Of a DNA stretch of 64,000 nucleotides, positions 46,572-57,046 are shown piece after piece (position 1 is the stretch's first letter; each line of letters begins with the position of its first letter). The position numbers were made by a program, and so were the translations under genes. This stretch comes from Vitrella brassicaformis (Eukaryota; Sar; Vitrellaceae). The stretch is taken from NCBI GenBank assembly GCA_001179505.1, contig CDMY01000406.1:21424-85423 (forward strand). The letters run 5' to 3'. The notes beneath the pieces were generated by a model. The model worked only from the letters and a program-made list of their open reading frames with translations. It was not told the origin of the DNA and made no database searches.

Positions 46572-48362
46572 ATGCCGGCGCAACTATCAATCATCGTTTT
46601 TCTCCATTGGATCTCCGCGGTCAGGACTGTGTGTGCCTCTGCACACGGCGGCGAGCTGGTCGACACGGTGCATGATTTGGGCACCAGTCATGGGAGCATA
46701 CGGCTGGCCGACGGGATCATCTGTCGAACTTTTTCTGAAGAGCAGCAAGTGAGGGACCTCATAGAGCGTCATGGGGCCGACCCAAATCATGCGCCCGGGC
46801 TGCGAGCGCCAGGCAGCAGCGGCCGGGGGGTTCAGTGTCCGCTCCTGGCGCTTGCTATTGACACCAGCGACACCACCGCGGTGACCATCCACATGGCGGA
46901 TGGTCGCCACGGTCATCGGCGGCCTCTCGCCTTGCCCAGGTGGTCGTCTCCTGAGTTGCAGGCGGCCATCATCAACGCCCTCATCGACGGAGGCGCCAAC
47001 ATGCAAGGGCTCATCAGGATGGCAGTCTGGTGTGGCAACGAGAGCGCTGTGAGGGTCTTCTTGGCGCGAAGCGCTGCGGTGCGCCCCCCTCACGGCCCTG
47101 TCCTTGTCATGGAGCTGCCCTGGTCCATCTCCGACCGAGTCGGCCGTCAGGTATCCCTCGCTTATGAGCAGCGGCTGTTGTCAATCTACCGCCGGCTCAT
47201 ACAGCACGACGCCACACTCGCAACCGAACAAGAATTCAACGGCAATCTGATCTACAATGCAGCCCACAGCGAGCGAGGCTACTACTCGCAGGCCTTCATC
47301 GATTCGTATCTCGACCTGCTGGTGGACAACGGGGCGAGTCTGACGGCAGTGGATGGGTCTGAATATGAGGCGACGCCTCTGCACGTGGCGGCATTAAAGG
47401 GCTCTCGCTATGTGACCGACTACCTCTGCCGCCATGTGGCAGCAGCGGACATCGACAGAGAGACGACGGGCAGGTGGTACCCCAGCGAGACGCCCCTGTA
47501 TTGGGCCGCCCGCAAACTCAATGAAGTGACTGAGGTCTCGCAGGGCGACATCATACCGCAATCCACGAGGGATCGAGCCACTAGAGCGATTCCCCGCCAC
47601 GAGGCCACCATCCGCAGCTTGCTGAGAAGCGGGGCGGACATCGGCCGCATCCCCACAGACGAGAAAGGCCGCGAATGTCGCCAGCTGGTGCTGCCCCAGT
47701 GCACGACAGTCCTCAACGATGACGTACACACCGGAGCGATGGCGGCCGTCAATGCCGCCCTCGCCCCTCAGCGATCGCTGGCGGCCTTGTTGATGAAGTC
47801 CCTCCCCGCCCTCCTGCCCCACCTGCTGAAGCACCCTGGCACCCCTGCGGGCAATCGGCCCCCCGCCCCTCCTGGATACGGCCCACACGAGGCAGAGGCC
47901 ATCGGCTGGCGCATCGCAGCCATGTGCTTCGACCAAGACGCTGCCAATGAAGCCATCACTGCCAACATCGGCATTCGGCACAGCGATATGGCCCGCCGTG
48001 TGCAAGCTGCCGTCAAGCATGTCGTCAAGTCAGCGGTATTTGCGGCCAGTAGCAACAGGGAGGTGGTGGGCGGCATGGCCGATGTGGGCGGCGTGACGGT
48101 TCGGGTGCCGCTGCAGTGCTTCGCCATTGCTCCTGGGGCCGACACCCGCTCGCAAGAGGTGGTACACACACGCGACCGTCTGGGGCTGCGTGAGGTGGTC
48201 CACAGGGCGCGGCTGGACGAGGCGGCCCGATATGGTCTGGAGGAGTCCATCGTCAAGGGCTTCAATCAGCATCTGGGCAACGACGATTGCCAGTTCGCTG
48301 GGTGGCAGCAGCTGGGCCGCGTCGACAAGGGCGGGCGGTGGGTGACGCTGGGCATCCAGTGA
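46572..48362 (+). CDS. Intronless ankyrin-repeat protein
   Basis: A single uninterrupted frame of 596 residues, unusual in this intron-dense window. The N-terminus MPAQLSIIVFLHWISAVRTV could be a signal peptide. Ankyrin-like units follow: VRDLIERHGADPNHAPGLR, AAIINALIDGGANMQGLIRM, YLDLLVDNGASLTAVDGSEY, TPLHVAALKGSRYVTDYL, ETPLYWAARKLNEVTEV and IRSLLRSGADIGRIPTDE. The C-terminal 200 residues are not ankyrin: a Pro/Gly linker (PGTPAGNRPPAPPGYG), then a helical domain with DMARRVQAAVKHVVKSAVF and a close ending FAGWQQLGRVDKGGRWVTLG. Lack of introns suggests retroposition or recent gain. Its target is unknown. Confidence 0.75.
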   Translation: MPAQLSIIVFLHWISAVRTVCASAHGGELVDTVHDLGTSHGSIRLADGIICRTFSEEQQVRDLIERHGADPNHAPGLRAPGSSGRGVQCPLLALAIDTSDTTAVTIHMADGRHGHRRPLALPRWSSPELQAAIINALIDGGANMQGLIRMAVWCGNESAVRVFLARSAAVRPPHGPVLVMELPWSISDRVGRQVSLAYEQRLLSIYRRLIQHDATLATEQEFNGNLIYNAAHSERGYYSQAFIDSYLDLLVDNGASLTAVDGSEYEATPLHVAALKGSRYVTDYLCRHVAAADIDRETTGRWYPSETPLYWAARKLNEVTEVSQGDIIPQSTRDRATRAIPRHEATIRSLLRSGADIGRIPTDEKGRECRQLVLPQCTTVLNDDVHTGAMAAVNAALAPQRSLAALLMKSLPALLPHLLKHPGTPAGNRPPAPPGYGPHEAEAIGWRIAAMCFDQDAANEAITANIGIRHSDMARRVQAAVKHVVKSAVFAASSNREVVGGMADVGGVTVRVPLQCFAIAPGADTRSQEVVHTRDRLGLREVVHRARLDEAARYGLEESIVKGFNQHLGNDDCQFAGWQQLGRVDKGGRWVTLGIQ

Positions 48363-48878
48363 GTGAGTGAGTGAGTGACCGACTAACAGAAAGAGGGAGA
48401 GGGAGAGGCGAGGGCGGTGGTGTGGCCGGGACCTTTATCCCGGTGCGTGGTTTAAACAAGCTGCTGAGTGCTTCAGAGAGCGAGGGGTTTATGATGAATC
48501 AATCGCATTGGTGACGTACTGGATGCCATGGTTGATGCGTGGGGGGTGGACTTTCATTGAACCACCCACTGCAGCTGACAGACTGGTGTGTGAGTGAATG
48601 CATGTGCTGTGCTGTGCTATCAAATTGACTCACTCGTGCAAAGACACTCTTTTCCTTCACGCAGGTGCGTCCATCCAAAGAAACGGCACGCACACTATCT
48701 AGGTCTGTCTGTCGTTTCGTTCGCTGCAAACAGCGGATCTCACAAAGGGTACGTGGTCTGTCTGACTGTTGTCTCAGTGACAAATATGAACAGCTGATAT
48801 AAATGGACTTCAATGGGCGACAAATATGTCTCGTGTGTCTGTTTGTCTGTGTGTGTGCGTGTGTGTGTGTGTGTGCAG
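48363..48878. other. Intergenic region at the inner edge of inverted arm B
   Basis: No independent gene. The last part contains a TG-rich intron remnant leading into the orphan nuclease exon. Similarity to arm A fades out within this remnant at about 48830-48870. Confidence 0.5.
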
Positions 48879-48963
48879 CCAGCACACGGCCCTCCCGTCT
48901 GCCCTCTTCCCATCCGACCACCTCCCCCTCATGGCCGAATTCGCCATGCTCGCACCCCAATGA
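48879..48963 (+). pseudogene. Orphan last exon of the EEP nuclease gene
   Basis: These 85 bases, preceded by a TG-run and CAG acceptor, encode FPSDHLPLMAEFAMLAPQ and a stop. They are the same length and nearly the same sequence as the true last exon at 2273-2357. No other nuclease exon lies upstream, so it is a passenger fragment of the duplication. Confidence 0.88.
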
Positions 48964-49038
48964 GTCAGTCAGGCAGTGCTCCGTCGGCTGCCATGTGGTG
49001 GCCCCTCGGCTGTCTGTGTCGCTGACCGACGACCATTC

Positions 49039-50561
49039 TCATGGGCAGAGGTGTCCGGGTGCGGGGTAGAAGGCCGTGATGGGCACGAGTATGCCCGTGT
49101 TGACCTCCTCGAACAGCAGGTCCAGGAAGCCCGAGGGGATGCCCGTCGTCGAGCGGATGCGCGACTTGTCACCGAGAATCCCTGCACACAGACAGACACA
49201 CAGAGAGGGGAGGGGCGTGGTGACTGGATGGGAGCATGTGCATGTTCGTGTGGACAGACTGTATAGCTTCCGACTGACCTGTAATATTGCCCGCCAGGAA
49301 GGCCACAAATTCGCTCTTCTCGTTGACATGGGGGTCGAAAACGATCTCAGCCAACGGGAATATGGCACTCAACATGCTGTACCGACCTGCAGCCATGAGA
49401 GAGGATTACACACACACAGACGCACATTCTCTCTCACTGAGATGGGACGCATGCACCTGAGTAGGCGGTGACCATCTTGAGCTCTGCGCCTGCCTGCTGC
49501 AGGTCGTCAAACGTCTTCCAGCCTACACAGACACAAGACACACACACACACGCACACATGAGAATCATTGCAGCGACACACACGCAAGCGTCCCTCACTC
49601 TTGAGTCTTGACACGGACACAATGTACTGATTTATTGCGGCGTCGCAGCCCGAGTCGAAGGCCACAGTGCGGCCCATCATGCCCTCAGGCGACGTCCTCT
49701 CGCCTATCAGCCCGCCCTTGGCAAACCACGGCAATGTCAGGTCGACATTGCCGCTGTTCAACTCCTGCCAGCCATCAGTGAGACACCGACAGTCGCCGTG
49801 TCTCACTCCCCCACTCACTCACCGCGAGTGTCTCTGCCTCCGAGCTGTACTTGATGACTTCGATTCCCAGCGGCTCGCCGATGTAGTGCCGGCCAATGGT
49901 CGCTGCCTCGGCCCGGGCGATATCGATGGCCGTCCGAATTACCGGGGGCTCCGCCTCCTCTTGCGGCAACACAAAGGAAGCCAACTTCAATGACTGACAA
50001 CAAAGGGCAACAGAAAACGTAAAAGGCTGTCTGTCTGTCTGTCTTTGCGTCCTTCTGTGAGTGCATGTGTGTCACCTTGCGCTCGAGTGCTTTCTGCAGT
50101 CTGCTGCCGTTGACCACCGGCGGCCATGGGAACTGAGCGGTGTCCAAACCACAATCGATTGCCAACCTGACACAAACGATCACACAGACAAACAGAGGAG
50201 AGTGACAGTAAAAGCACAAAGGACAATGGCCCATCTTCCCTCACCGGTAGTTGGTCTCTCCCGCCCCGCCCTCCTCGACGGGCGCCGTCCACCTGGCCAT
50301 GAGACTCTGGTTGCCCTCGGCCGCCTTGAGCTCCGTCAGTGCACGATTCATGGCAAACATGACGCTGCGGTCGACCAGACACGCCGACCCGTTGCCGGCG
50401 GGGTAGTAGAGCGTCGTGTTGACCGACACCACCGGCAGGGACGGGAATGCCTCAGTGAGGCAGGAGGGCGGGAGGGAAAAGAGCAGCAGGATGGAGCAGA
50501 GCAAGAGGACCAAATGGATGGAGATGCCGACATCCTGCGATTTGACGCCGCTGCGCAGCAT
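49039..50561 (-). CDS. Secreted solute-binding-protein-like protein, copy B
   Basis: The ATG at 50559-50561 starts MLRSGVKSQDVGISIHLVLL. Seven exons follow with the same borders as copy A; exon 1 is 317 nt in both. Signal peptide, lobes and end (AFYPAPGHLCP, stop 49039-49041) are kept, with scattered substitutions such as NRLACLVDRSIMF to NGSACLVDRSVMF, and the frame is intact, so both copies appear functional. Introns differ more than exons in their TG-repeat lengths. It lies head-to-head with the CBM25-like gene at 50649, only 87 bases between ATGs, mirroring the pairing at 363/652. Confidence 0.75.
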
Positions 50562-50648
50562 CAGTCGACTCGCCGGCTGGCGTCTCCTCAAGCCCGGGGG
50601 CCCCCGCCCCCAACTTGAACTTTGAATGATTCTCCCTTCCCTCCCCCG

Positions 50649-53600
50649 ATGACGAGTTTCAAGGACCTCATCGACCGGGCCAAGCCCTCTCTGGACAGCC
50701 CACCGCCCTCAAGTTGGCGCAGCTCGGCTCCCTGCTGCCACACGACGTGTGGCAAGGCGTCAACATCAGCCGCAACGAGGTGACTATTGGATCATGGGGG
50801 AACGGCGACACGACTCCCACTTGCTGTGATCTGTGCGTCCAGGTGGATTTCAGGAGGCCCGGCAACCACATCGTCAGTACCCTCACGGGCAGAGATGGGG
50901 AGACAGCTTCTGACAGGCACTAAGACGTCTGACCTTGTGTCGGCTGTGTGGTGTGTGTTGATCTTCTCAGCTGTACCGGTCGGGCTGGCAACCCCCAGCG
51001 TGCCACTTCAGCCACGGGTCGGCCGAGTGGACTGACCGTGAGTGCCTGTCGCTGGGGGGAGGCCTGTGGTACATGCATATTCCGAGGAATATTCAGCACC
51101 GGGTAAGCAGAGGCGTGGGAGGCAGCTAGGGGATTCAAAGCATAAGTATGACGATGCGTTCAACTAAGTCATGTCATGCAGGAGGTGGAGTTCGTTATGT
51201 GTGACGCTAGTCGAAGCCAATGGGATCACCCACCGTCACACACTGGAAGTCAGTGATTCACTGTGTGTGCACCTCAGTCCAGGGATGCAAGCAAGATATA
51301 TGATTCACTGTGACAAGCTTTGTCTTGCTGTGCTGCTCTGCTGTGTTCCTCAGTGCCCAACTACCCCGTTTGGACAGAGGGGGTCTATATGTTGAGTGAC
51401 GGAAGCCTGAAATCCCTGAGAAGTGACGTCGGTTGGGATTATGTCGGTAAGAAGCTGACGAGAGACAGACGGTTTTTCATCAAAAATCCAGCTTCTTATT
51501 GGTTCGTCAGACTTGCTGTTCATCCGCGACAAGGTGGCGCGAGAGGCAGCAGAGGCGCACGTTCTCTACTTCACCGGCTGGACCCCACCCCGCATCCACT
51601 TCCGACATACCAACAGTTGCTGGACAGAGCCTCCAGGCATCGTGTGCAATGCGTTTTCCGGCCGCGTGTGGCATGCGCAAATGCCATTCCATAGCGTAAG
51701 CTGCACATCGCACAGAGACCCACGAGTGGGCGAAATGTGCTTTCTCTTATGCCGAATGTGTATGTGTCTCCACTCCACTCAGGGTCTTGAGTTCGTCCTA
51801 AATGACGGGAGCGGCTCTTAGGATCACGCTCCAGGAGGTGAAGGAAGCACAGAGACAAAACAAGCTTTAGGGATGCCACACGGTCTGGATATCCTTCTCT
51901 GCTTGCCACTATGGTGTGTTTGCGTATGCCTGCAGGTGGCAACTACGTTCTCCGAGACGCTGGCCTGTACTTGCTGGTTGACGGAGAAATCCTGCGGCCG
52001 GAGTCTCTTCGTCATCGGCAGGACCTTCTCCGGTTTGTTGTCTCTGGTCTGAGGCCCGCGTTGAGAGAGGCCTCAGGTGCGACACAAATGCGATGAAGTG
52101 ATTGATTGATCATCTGTGTCTGTCTTGTTGTATGGTTGTTGTAGCTGGCCCCTTCGTGAGGCCAAGCGCAGCGGTCTCACCGACGGCCAGCGACACGTAA
52201 GTGAAGCCAAGACTGCTGCTGAAATACTGAGAGGGAATCGTGTCAGCCATGTGGTCTATCTGCTTGTTGATCTGGCTGGCTACAGGACCAGGGCGACCGA
52301 GACACCGACCCTGCCGCCCAGCTCTCCGCCACCCAGCTCGCCATCCCACATGTCGGCCAGGGCAACCGACACGTGAGTGGCAGAGAAAACTGACGAAAAT
52401 GCACCTGATAGACTCGACTGTTGCTTCTCAGTGTAACAAGACAGACGCCAAGTGCGACGATCGGACAACTTCTCGTGAAGATCAAGGAGTTGCGGAAGAC
52501 ACTAAGGGGGCTGTCCGACATCTCCCCGGAGGAGATATGGGCCCACGTTCGTTCCCTGGTCATGTCCCATCAGCTCATCCGCCTACAGCCGGTCAACTCA
52601 CCCGACCAGCCCACAGCAGCGAGAACTGCCGAAGCACAGCAAGCGACGTTCGACTGGGCCGCCCAATGGCATCAGGTTGAAAATACGAAGGAAAACACAC
52701 TATGTCACTTGTCGTACGTCTTGTGATGTTGCAGGCTGACGATACAAGAGACCTCCAGCGACCGGGGGTGCACCTCTACTACACACTCAAGTCAAGCAAG
52801 AGCAGCAACAGCAGCAGCAGCACCAACACCAGCAGCAGCGCCAACAGCAGCAACCGGAGCCTGAGGATGCCGAAGTGCGAGTACATTGTGGGCTGCGTGG
52901 AAAGTGAGTCAGGGGAGCCGCTGTACCATCGTCTGGACAGCAAGATGTGCGGGCAGCTCACCAATGAGCTGTGGTACGTCCACATCGACCGGAAGGTGAG
53001 AGAAGATGGGGAGGGAACGGATGTTGGGACGGCTGGCTGAGTGTTTGATTCTCTGTCAGTCGATGTATTTCATCATGGGCATCACCGAGGGGGGCAGGGA
53101 GAAAGAGTGGGACGCGCCGCCCTTCCACACCGTGACCGACACAGACAGTCGAGACCGCCATCCCTTTGCACGGGTGTGTAGTCTGGAAAGCTACTATTCC
53201 ATCAAGCATGAGGGGATCTATTTGCTGCATGAAGGCGTCGTCCACACGCTCTGGCCGGAGGAAACCATCATTCGTGAGGCGTGTCTCGGTGAGAAATGAC
53301 CACAAAAGAAGACTGTCGGTCCCAAACGTCTTCAAGTTGGTCCCCTTCAGACATTCTGTCGCTGCTCGACAAGGAGGCCATGACAGCGAACAGTGCCCAC
53401 ATTCTTTACACGACCAGCTGGAGGCATCCTCGCTGCCACTACCGACGAGCAGACTTCATTTCGAACATTGTGAGGGAGGTGAGGTGGACCGGTTCGCCCG
53501 GTGTCAGGTGTGAGGGCGTCCCAGAGGGCGAAGGAGACCTCTTTCACATCTCGATGGCCTGGCACGAGGTGAGGAGACGCGGGACACACACTCTGCTGTC

Positions 53601-54233
53601 ATCTTTGTGTCGCTCATCGTGTCGTCTGTCTTGTCAGAATCTGCGCATTCTGTTCAACGATGGCAATGAGGAGAAGACCGTCTGGGATCATCCTCGAGGC
53701 GAGGCTCTGCCCACAGCAATTGGGGCCAGTAATGGTTCGATTGGGCTGTGTCTCCCTCTTCAGATGGCAGCGGCGCCTATGTGATTCCCTCGCCGGGCCT
53801 TTACGTCATATCGCAGAGCTGCATGTACTCGGCCTCCACCTTCAACGCGGCTGACGATGGCCTCCTTCTCCACATATACCAGCTGCTGGAGGCAAAGACA
53901 GCCGACATGGCCAGTAAGCAACAAGACACGAACAGCCCGAAGAAGTCAGATGAGTCTTTGTGTATGTGTGTGTGTGTCTTGTGTGTCTCAGCTGCCGACG
54001 AGCATCGTGAGACGCAAGGGGAGCTCCGTGCCTTGGCCTCGAGGCTGAGCACAGTGAGAAGCCAGGAAAGTCGTCCTTCAGCGGCCGGAGGGGAGGCATT
54101 CCAGAGGCGACTAACATCCATCGTGGGACTTACAAGACCAAGACATAGGGCATTTTTGTGGCGTGGTAGTACGTGCGCCTGTAGGATAGGACATGGATGC
54201 GATGAGTTGCAGTCGGGTTTGTGCCGTGAGTGA
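50649..54233 (+). CDS. Multi-domain CBM25-like starch-binding protein
   Basis: Many exons. At least three units follow the CBM25 plan. Unit 1 (about 50970-51235): LYRSGWQPPACHFSHG..EWTD, then VEFVMCDASRSQWDHPP. Unit 2 (about 51513-51835): LYFTGWTPPRIHFRHTN, WTEPPGIVCNAF and GLEFVLNDGSGS, then NYVLRDAGLYLLVDGEI. Unit 3 (about 53380-53820): HILYTTSWRHPRCHYRR, GSPGVRCEG and LRILFNDGNEEKTVWDHP. A fourth, degenerate unit with an Asn/Ser-rich insert lies near 52740-53270. The C-terminus is a short helical, coiled-coil-like tail. Family 25 modules bind starch through aromatic residues and the final 'NDG...WD'. No glycosidase or phosphatase domain is seen. The reading frame of the first 120 bases is uncertain: MTSFKDLIDRAKPSL and KLAQLGSLLPHDVWQGV are in different frames. 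Stop at 54231-54233. Confidence 0.68.
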
Positions 54234-54945
54234 GGGTTCTGTTTGCTATTTTTGCGTTGATGGAGATGTGACACTCACTCACTCACTCACGATAGATGGG
54301 ATGGATAACCTATGTATGTATCCTTCGAGAGGCACACCGCCAGCCAACGGCTCGGCGACTTCTTTGCGTGTGTGTGTGTGTGTTGGATGAAGGCTGGCCA
54401 GCCAAGCTTTCACTGCATGTGTTTCTGTGGCTGTCCATCGACTCATGAATGCAGCCCGGCACAGAGACAAATGAATGGACGAGCGAGCTGCTGTTGGTCC
54501 GCCGGGCACACCGTCGGCTTCGCCATGAGCGTGACAGGCAGACACACACCATCCATCCATCCATGAAGCGGCCCAGCAAGGCAGCAGGCAGACGCCACGC
54601 ACACACCGATGCCCTCCCTCCCTCCCTCCCTCCCTCCCTCAATCGCTCAATCCCTGTCTGTATGCGCACAGACAGACAGACAGACTTTAGACAGGCAGAC
54701 AGAAATTGCACACCGACCGCCTTGAAGGTAAAGGTTCAATCACCCATCGCATCTGTACACAGTCCGCCACCCTGTCCACCTGCAGCACAGATTCAGTCCT
54801 GACACACAAGGCATGACACACACGTGGGAGTCGTCCATCAGGCAAGTGTGTGGTGGCGGGAGGGGGAGAGGGTGAGGTGTGTGGGCGGTGTGGTGACCTG
54901 CAGGGGCGGGGCCACCACCACCACCAGCAGCTGCAGGGGGGAGAG
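54234..54945. other. Convergent intergenic region with simple repeats
   Basis: Between the CBM25-like gene (+) and family member C (-). Contains a (CCCT)n run (54611-54640), ACAG/CAGA repeats and CATC repeats. No exon recognised. Confidence 0.5.
54611..54640. repeat. (CCCT)n microsatellite
   Basis: Tandem CCCT copies in the intergenic region. Confidence 0.85.
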
Positions 54946-54993
54946 CTAGGCCAGCTGGTCGCCGAATACCAACACGGCGTCGGCCCCCATGAC

Positions 54994-56380
54994 CTACCGC
55001 GCCACCCTCACTGTCAGTGGGAACCTGGCGGCACCCTCCCTGCCGGCCACCGGTCGCTCCGTCGTGTGCAGGTAGGCGCCGGCATAGTTGAAGTCGCTAT
55101 AGATGTAGAAGTGTGCCTCGAAGGTGTGGTGGGGCTGGTCGCCGTGCAGCACTATCACTTGGTAGAAGAGTCCTCCTGCCGCCGGACAGTGGTTGGTGCT
55201 GATAGTGCGGCATCCCCAGATGGGCGGCTGCTGAGTGGCGAGCTGCCGCTGAAGAGAAAGGCAGATTTGACAATGAGCGAGTGGGGAAGCTGGTGAGAAA
55301 ATCGTGTGTGTATAACTGACCAGTCGGTAGAACCGTGTGGCATTGACGTGCCGGTTGCCATGCAACCTCCGACCACGCTGGTGTGCAACCTCCGACCCTC
55401 CCCAATGCATCCTGATCAGACGCATCACGGCAGAGCGGTGCAGCAAATGTGTTCGTGTGTTCGTGTGTGTCATTCTGCTCATGTTTCTCACTCGTCCAAC
55501 ACAGCGTCGCGGACTGAAGCGTAGTCATCACCTGCACACACAGCCCAATGGTCCCCCTCCTATAGCTCTGCCCCCTCTCCCTCACCATGATACTCACACA
55601 CAGGGTTACCATCGTCGAATCTGTAATTGCGGAAGGGATGGTTGGCCGGCAGCGTCTGCGGTGTGTGGATGGTCAGCCGACGCCCACCCAGCCGCTCCTC
55701 GCCATTGTTGACGCGCTCGAGCGTCATGCCGATGTGGCGGCCGATCAGTGAGAGCTGCCGCAGCGCCTCACACCGGCTGTCGTATACCGCCCGGCTGCCC
55801 ACCCCCTCCACATCAGCACTGGTCAGCTCTATCGGCAGCTGCCCGCCTCCCCGCCCCTGGTGCTTCGCCACTCTCACGATGGGCACCATTGAGGCCCACT
55901 CGCCGCTCGTGTCGATGAAGTACGCCAGCCGCAGCAGCAGGTCGATGGATGTCAGGTCAGGGGAGAGGGTGATGATGCCTTCGATTCCCTTGGCGGCCAG
56001 CTGGGAGTCTATTTTTTCCTTGACGCGCTGCAGGAGAGTGCTCTCGATGGTCTCCTTGCTATGGTGCAGCAGCTGCTGCTGCTGGGTGAGGGGGCCGCTG
56101 GCGATCTGTGCGATGAGTGCGCGTCTGATGGTATCCGAGCGGGCGGCCTTGCTGATGAGCAGGGGTAGCAGTTCTTGAGGGCTGGTGGGGCGGCCGTGGC
56201 CCGACGATGACATTGCCTGAGGGATAATATATGAAACAACAAGAGACCACCGTCGTGGCATATGATCTGTGTGTGTGTGTGCAGTCTGAAGACTTCACTC
56301 ACAGGCGGCTGCGGCAAGCCGGTTCCATGATCATCATCAGCAGCTGCTGCAGCGGATGAAGATGACGCTGCAGCCGCCAT
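54994..56380 (-). CDS. Family member C, with late in-frame stop
   Basis: ATG at 56378-56380 (MAAAASSSSAAAADDDHGTG). Same architecture as member B: QLAAKGIEGIITLSPDLTSI, LLLRLAYFIDTSGEW, VPIVRVAKHQGRGGG, GSRAVYDSRCEALRQLSLI, QTLPANHPFRNYRFDDGNP, TQQPPIWGCRTISTNH and AYLHTTERPV. It stops at 54994-54996 (TAG) after RFPLTVRVAR. Translation past the stop continues as VMGADAVLVFGDQLA before the next stop at 54946-54948, matching the ends of B (VLGADAHVV) and D (VMGADAERVFGNQLA). The TAG stands where D has CAG (Gln), so a single C-to-T change likely shortened the protein by about 16 residues. Otherwise the frame is intact. Confidence 0.68.
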
Positions 56381-57046
56381 GGCTATAGGTCGACAACGAA
56401 CGCCTGAAGCATGCAAGAAGATCAGCAAGACGATGAGAGAAATGCACGTCCATCCATTCAATGGCATTCATCCTTCTCATCTCTCGATGCTCACCAAATT
56501 ATCGGGGAGTACAGCACCTCTCAGCGCGGCTTCTCATCGCAGAGCACTCACAGTGAAAGCAGTGAGGCCACGTGCTGTCCACACCTCGTTTCTTCCTCGC
56601 TCACGAGCTCGCATCCGCGGCAGAAGAAACGGGTCTGCGCAGGGAGGAGATTGGGAGGAGGGGCATGCGCAGAGATCTATGCATTCCCCTGGCATCCATT
56701 CATCCATCCATCCATCAGGTGTGCGGCTACACTTGTGTTGAGCGCCCCCCTCGTTCGTTGCCAGCGTTCACACACATGTTCCCCTCCCTGACGCCTGTGC
56801 ACAGATGTGTGTGTGTGTGTGTGCTGTCAGATCTTATGGGCAATCTGAGGTGGAGCTGAGGTGTCGGCAGCAGCATCGACACACAGCTGCATGGAGGCTG
56901 CCGAAATCGCCCACACGCACCTGATCACCTGAGCAGTGAGTGCCAAACTGAAAGCACTAACGCACGGGTGGGTGCCCGTATCGTCTTTCTCTCTCTCTCA
57001 TCGGTGCAGGTGGCTGATAGTGTCCTGGCAATGGACACAAGTAGCG
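56381..57046. promoter_or_regulatory. Divergent region, family member C / unknown gene
   Basis: The part next to member C (56381-56570) is similar to the 5' flanks of members B and D, with blocks such as CTCATCTCTCGATGCTCACC, TCTCAGCGCGGCTTCTCATC and CTCACAGTGAAAGCAGTGAG. The remainder (56570-57046) shows CATC repeats and a TG tract but no exon. Confidence 0.5.

Larger units (their letters stand above)
48865..50561. repeat. Inverted segmental duplication, arm B (arm A at about 652-2371)
   Basis: Read on the minus strand, this arm matches arm A from the start codon of the solute-binding-like gene through its seven exons, the 75-base spacer and the last exon of the EEP nuclease, to the TG-rich intron. 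In the spacer and nuclease exon I estimate about 95% identity by eye. Outside the start codon the two loci stop matching. Confidence 0.85.

Noticed and set aside
48500-48960. A separate gene on the minus strand beyond copy B
   Set aside because: Its frame is the reverse of the orphan nuclease exon plus repeat sequence; no independent support.
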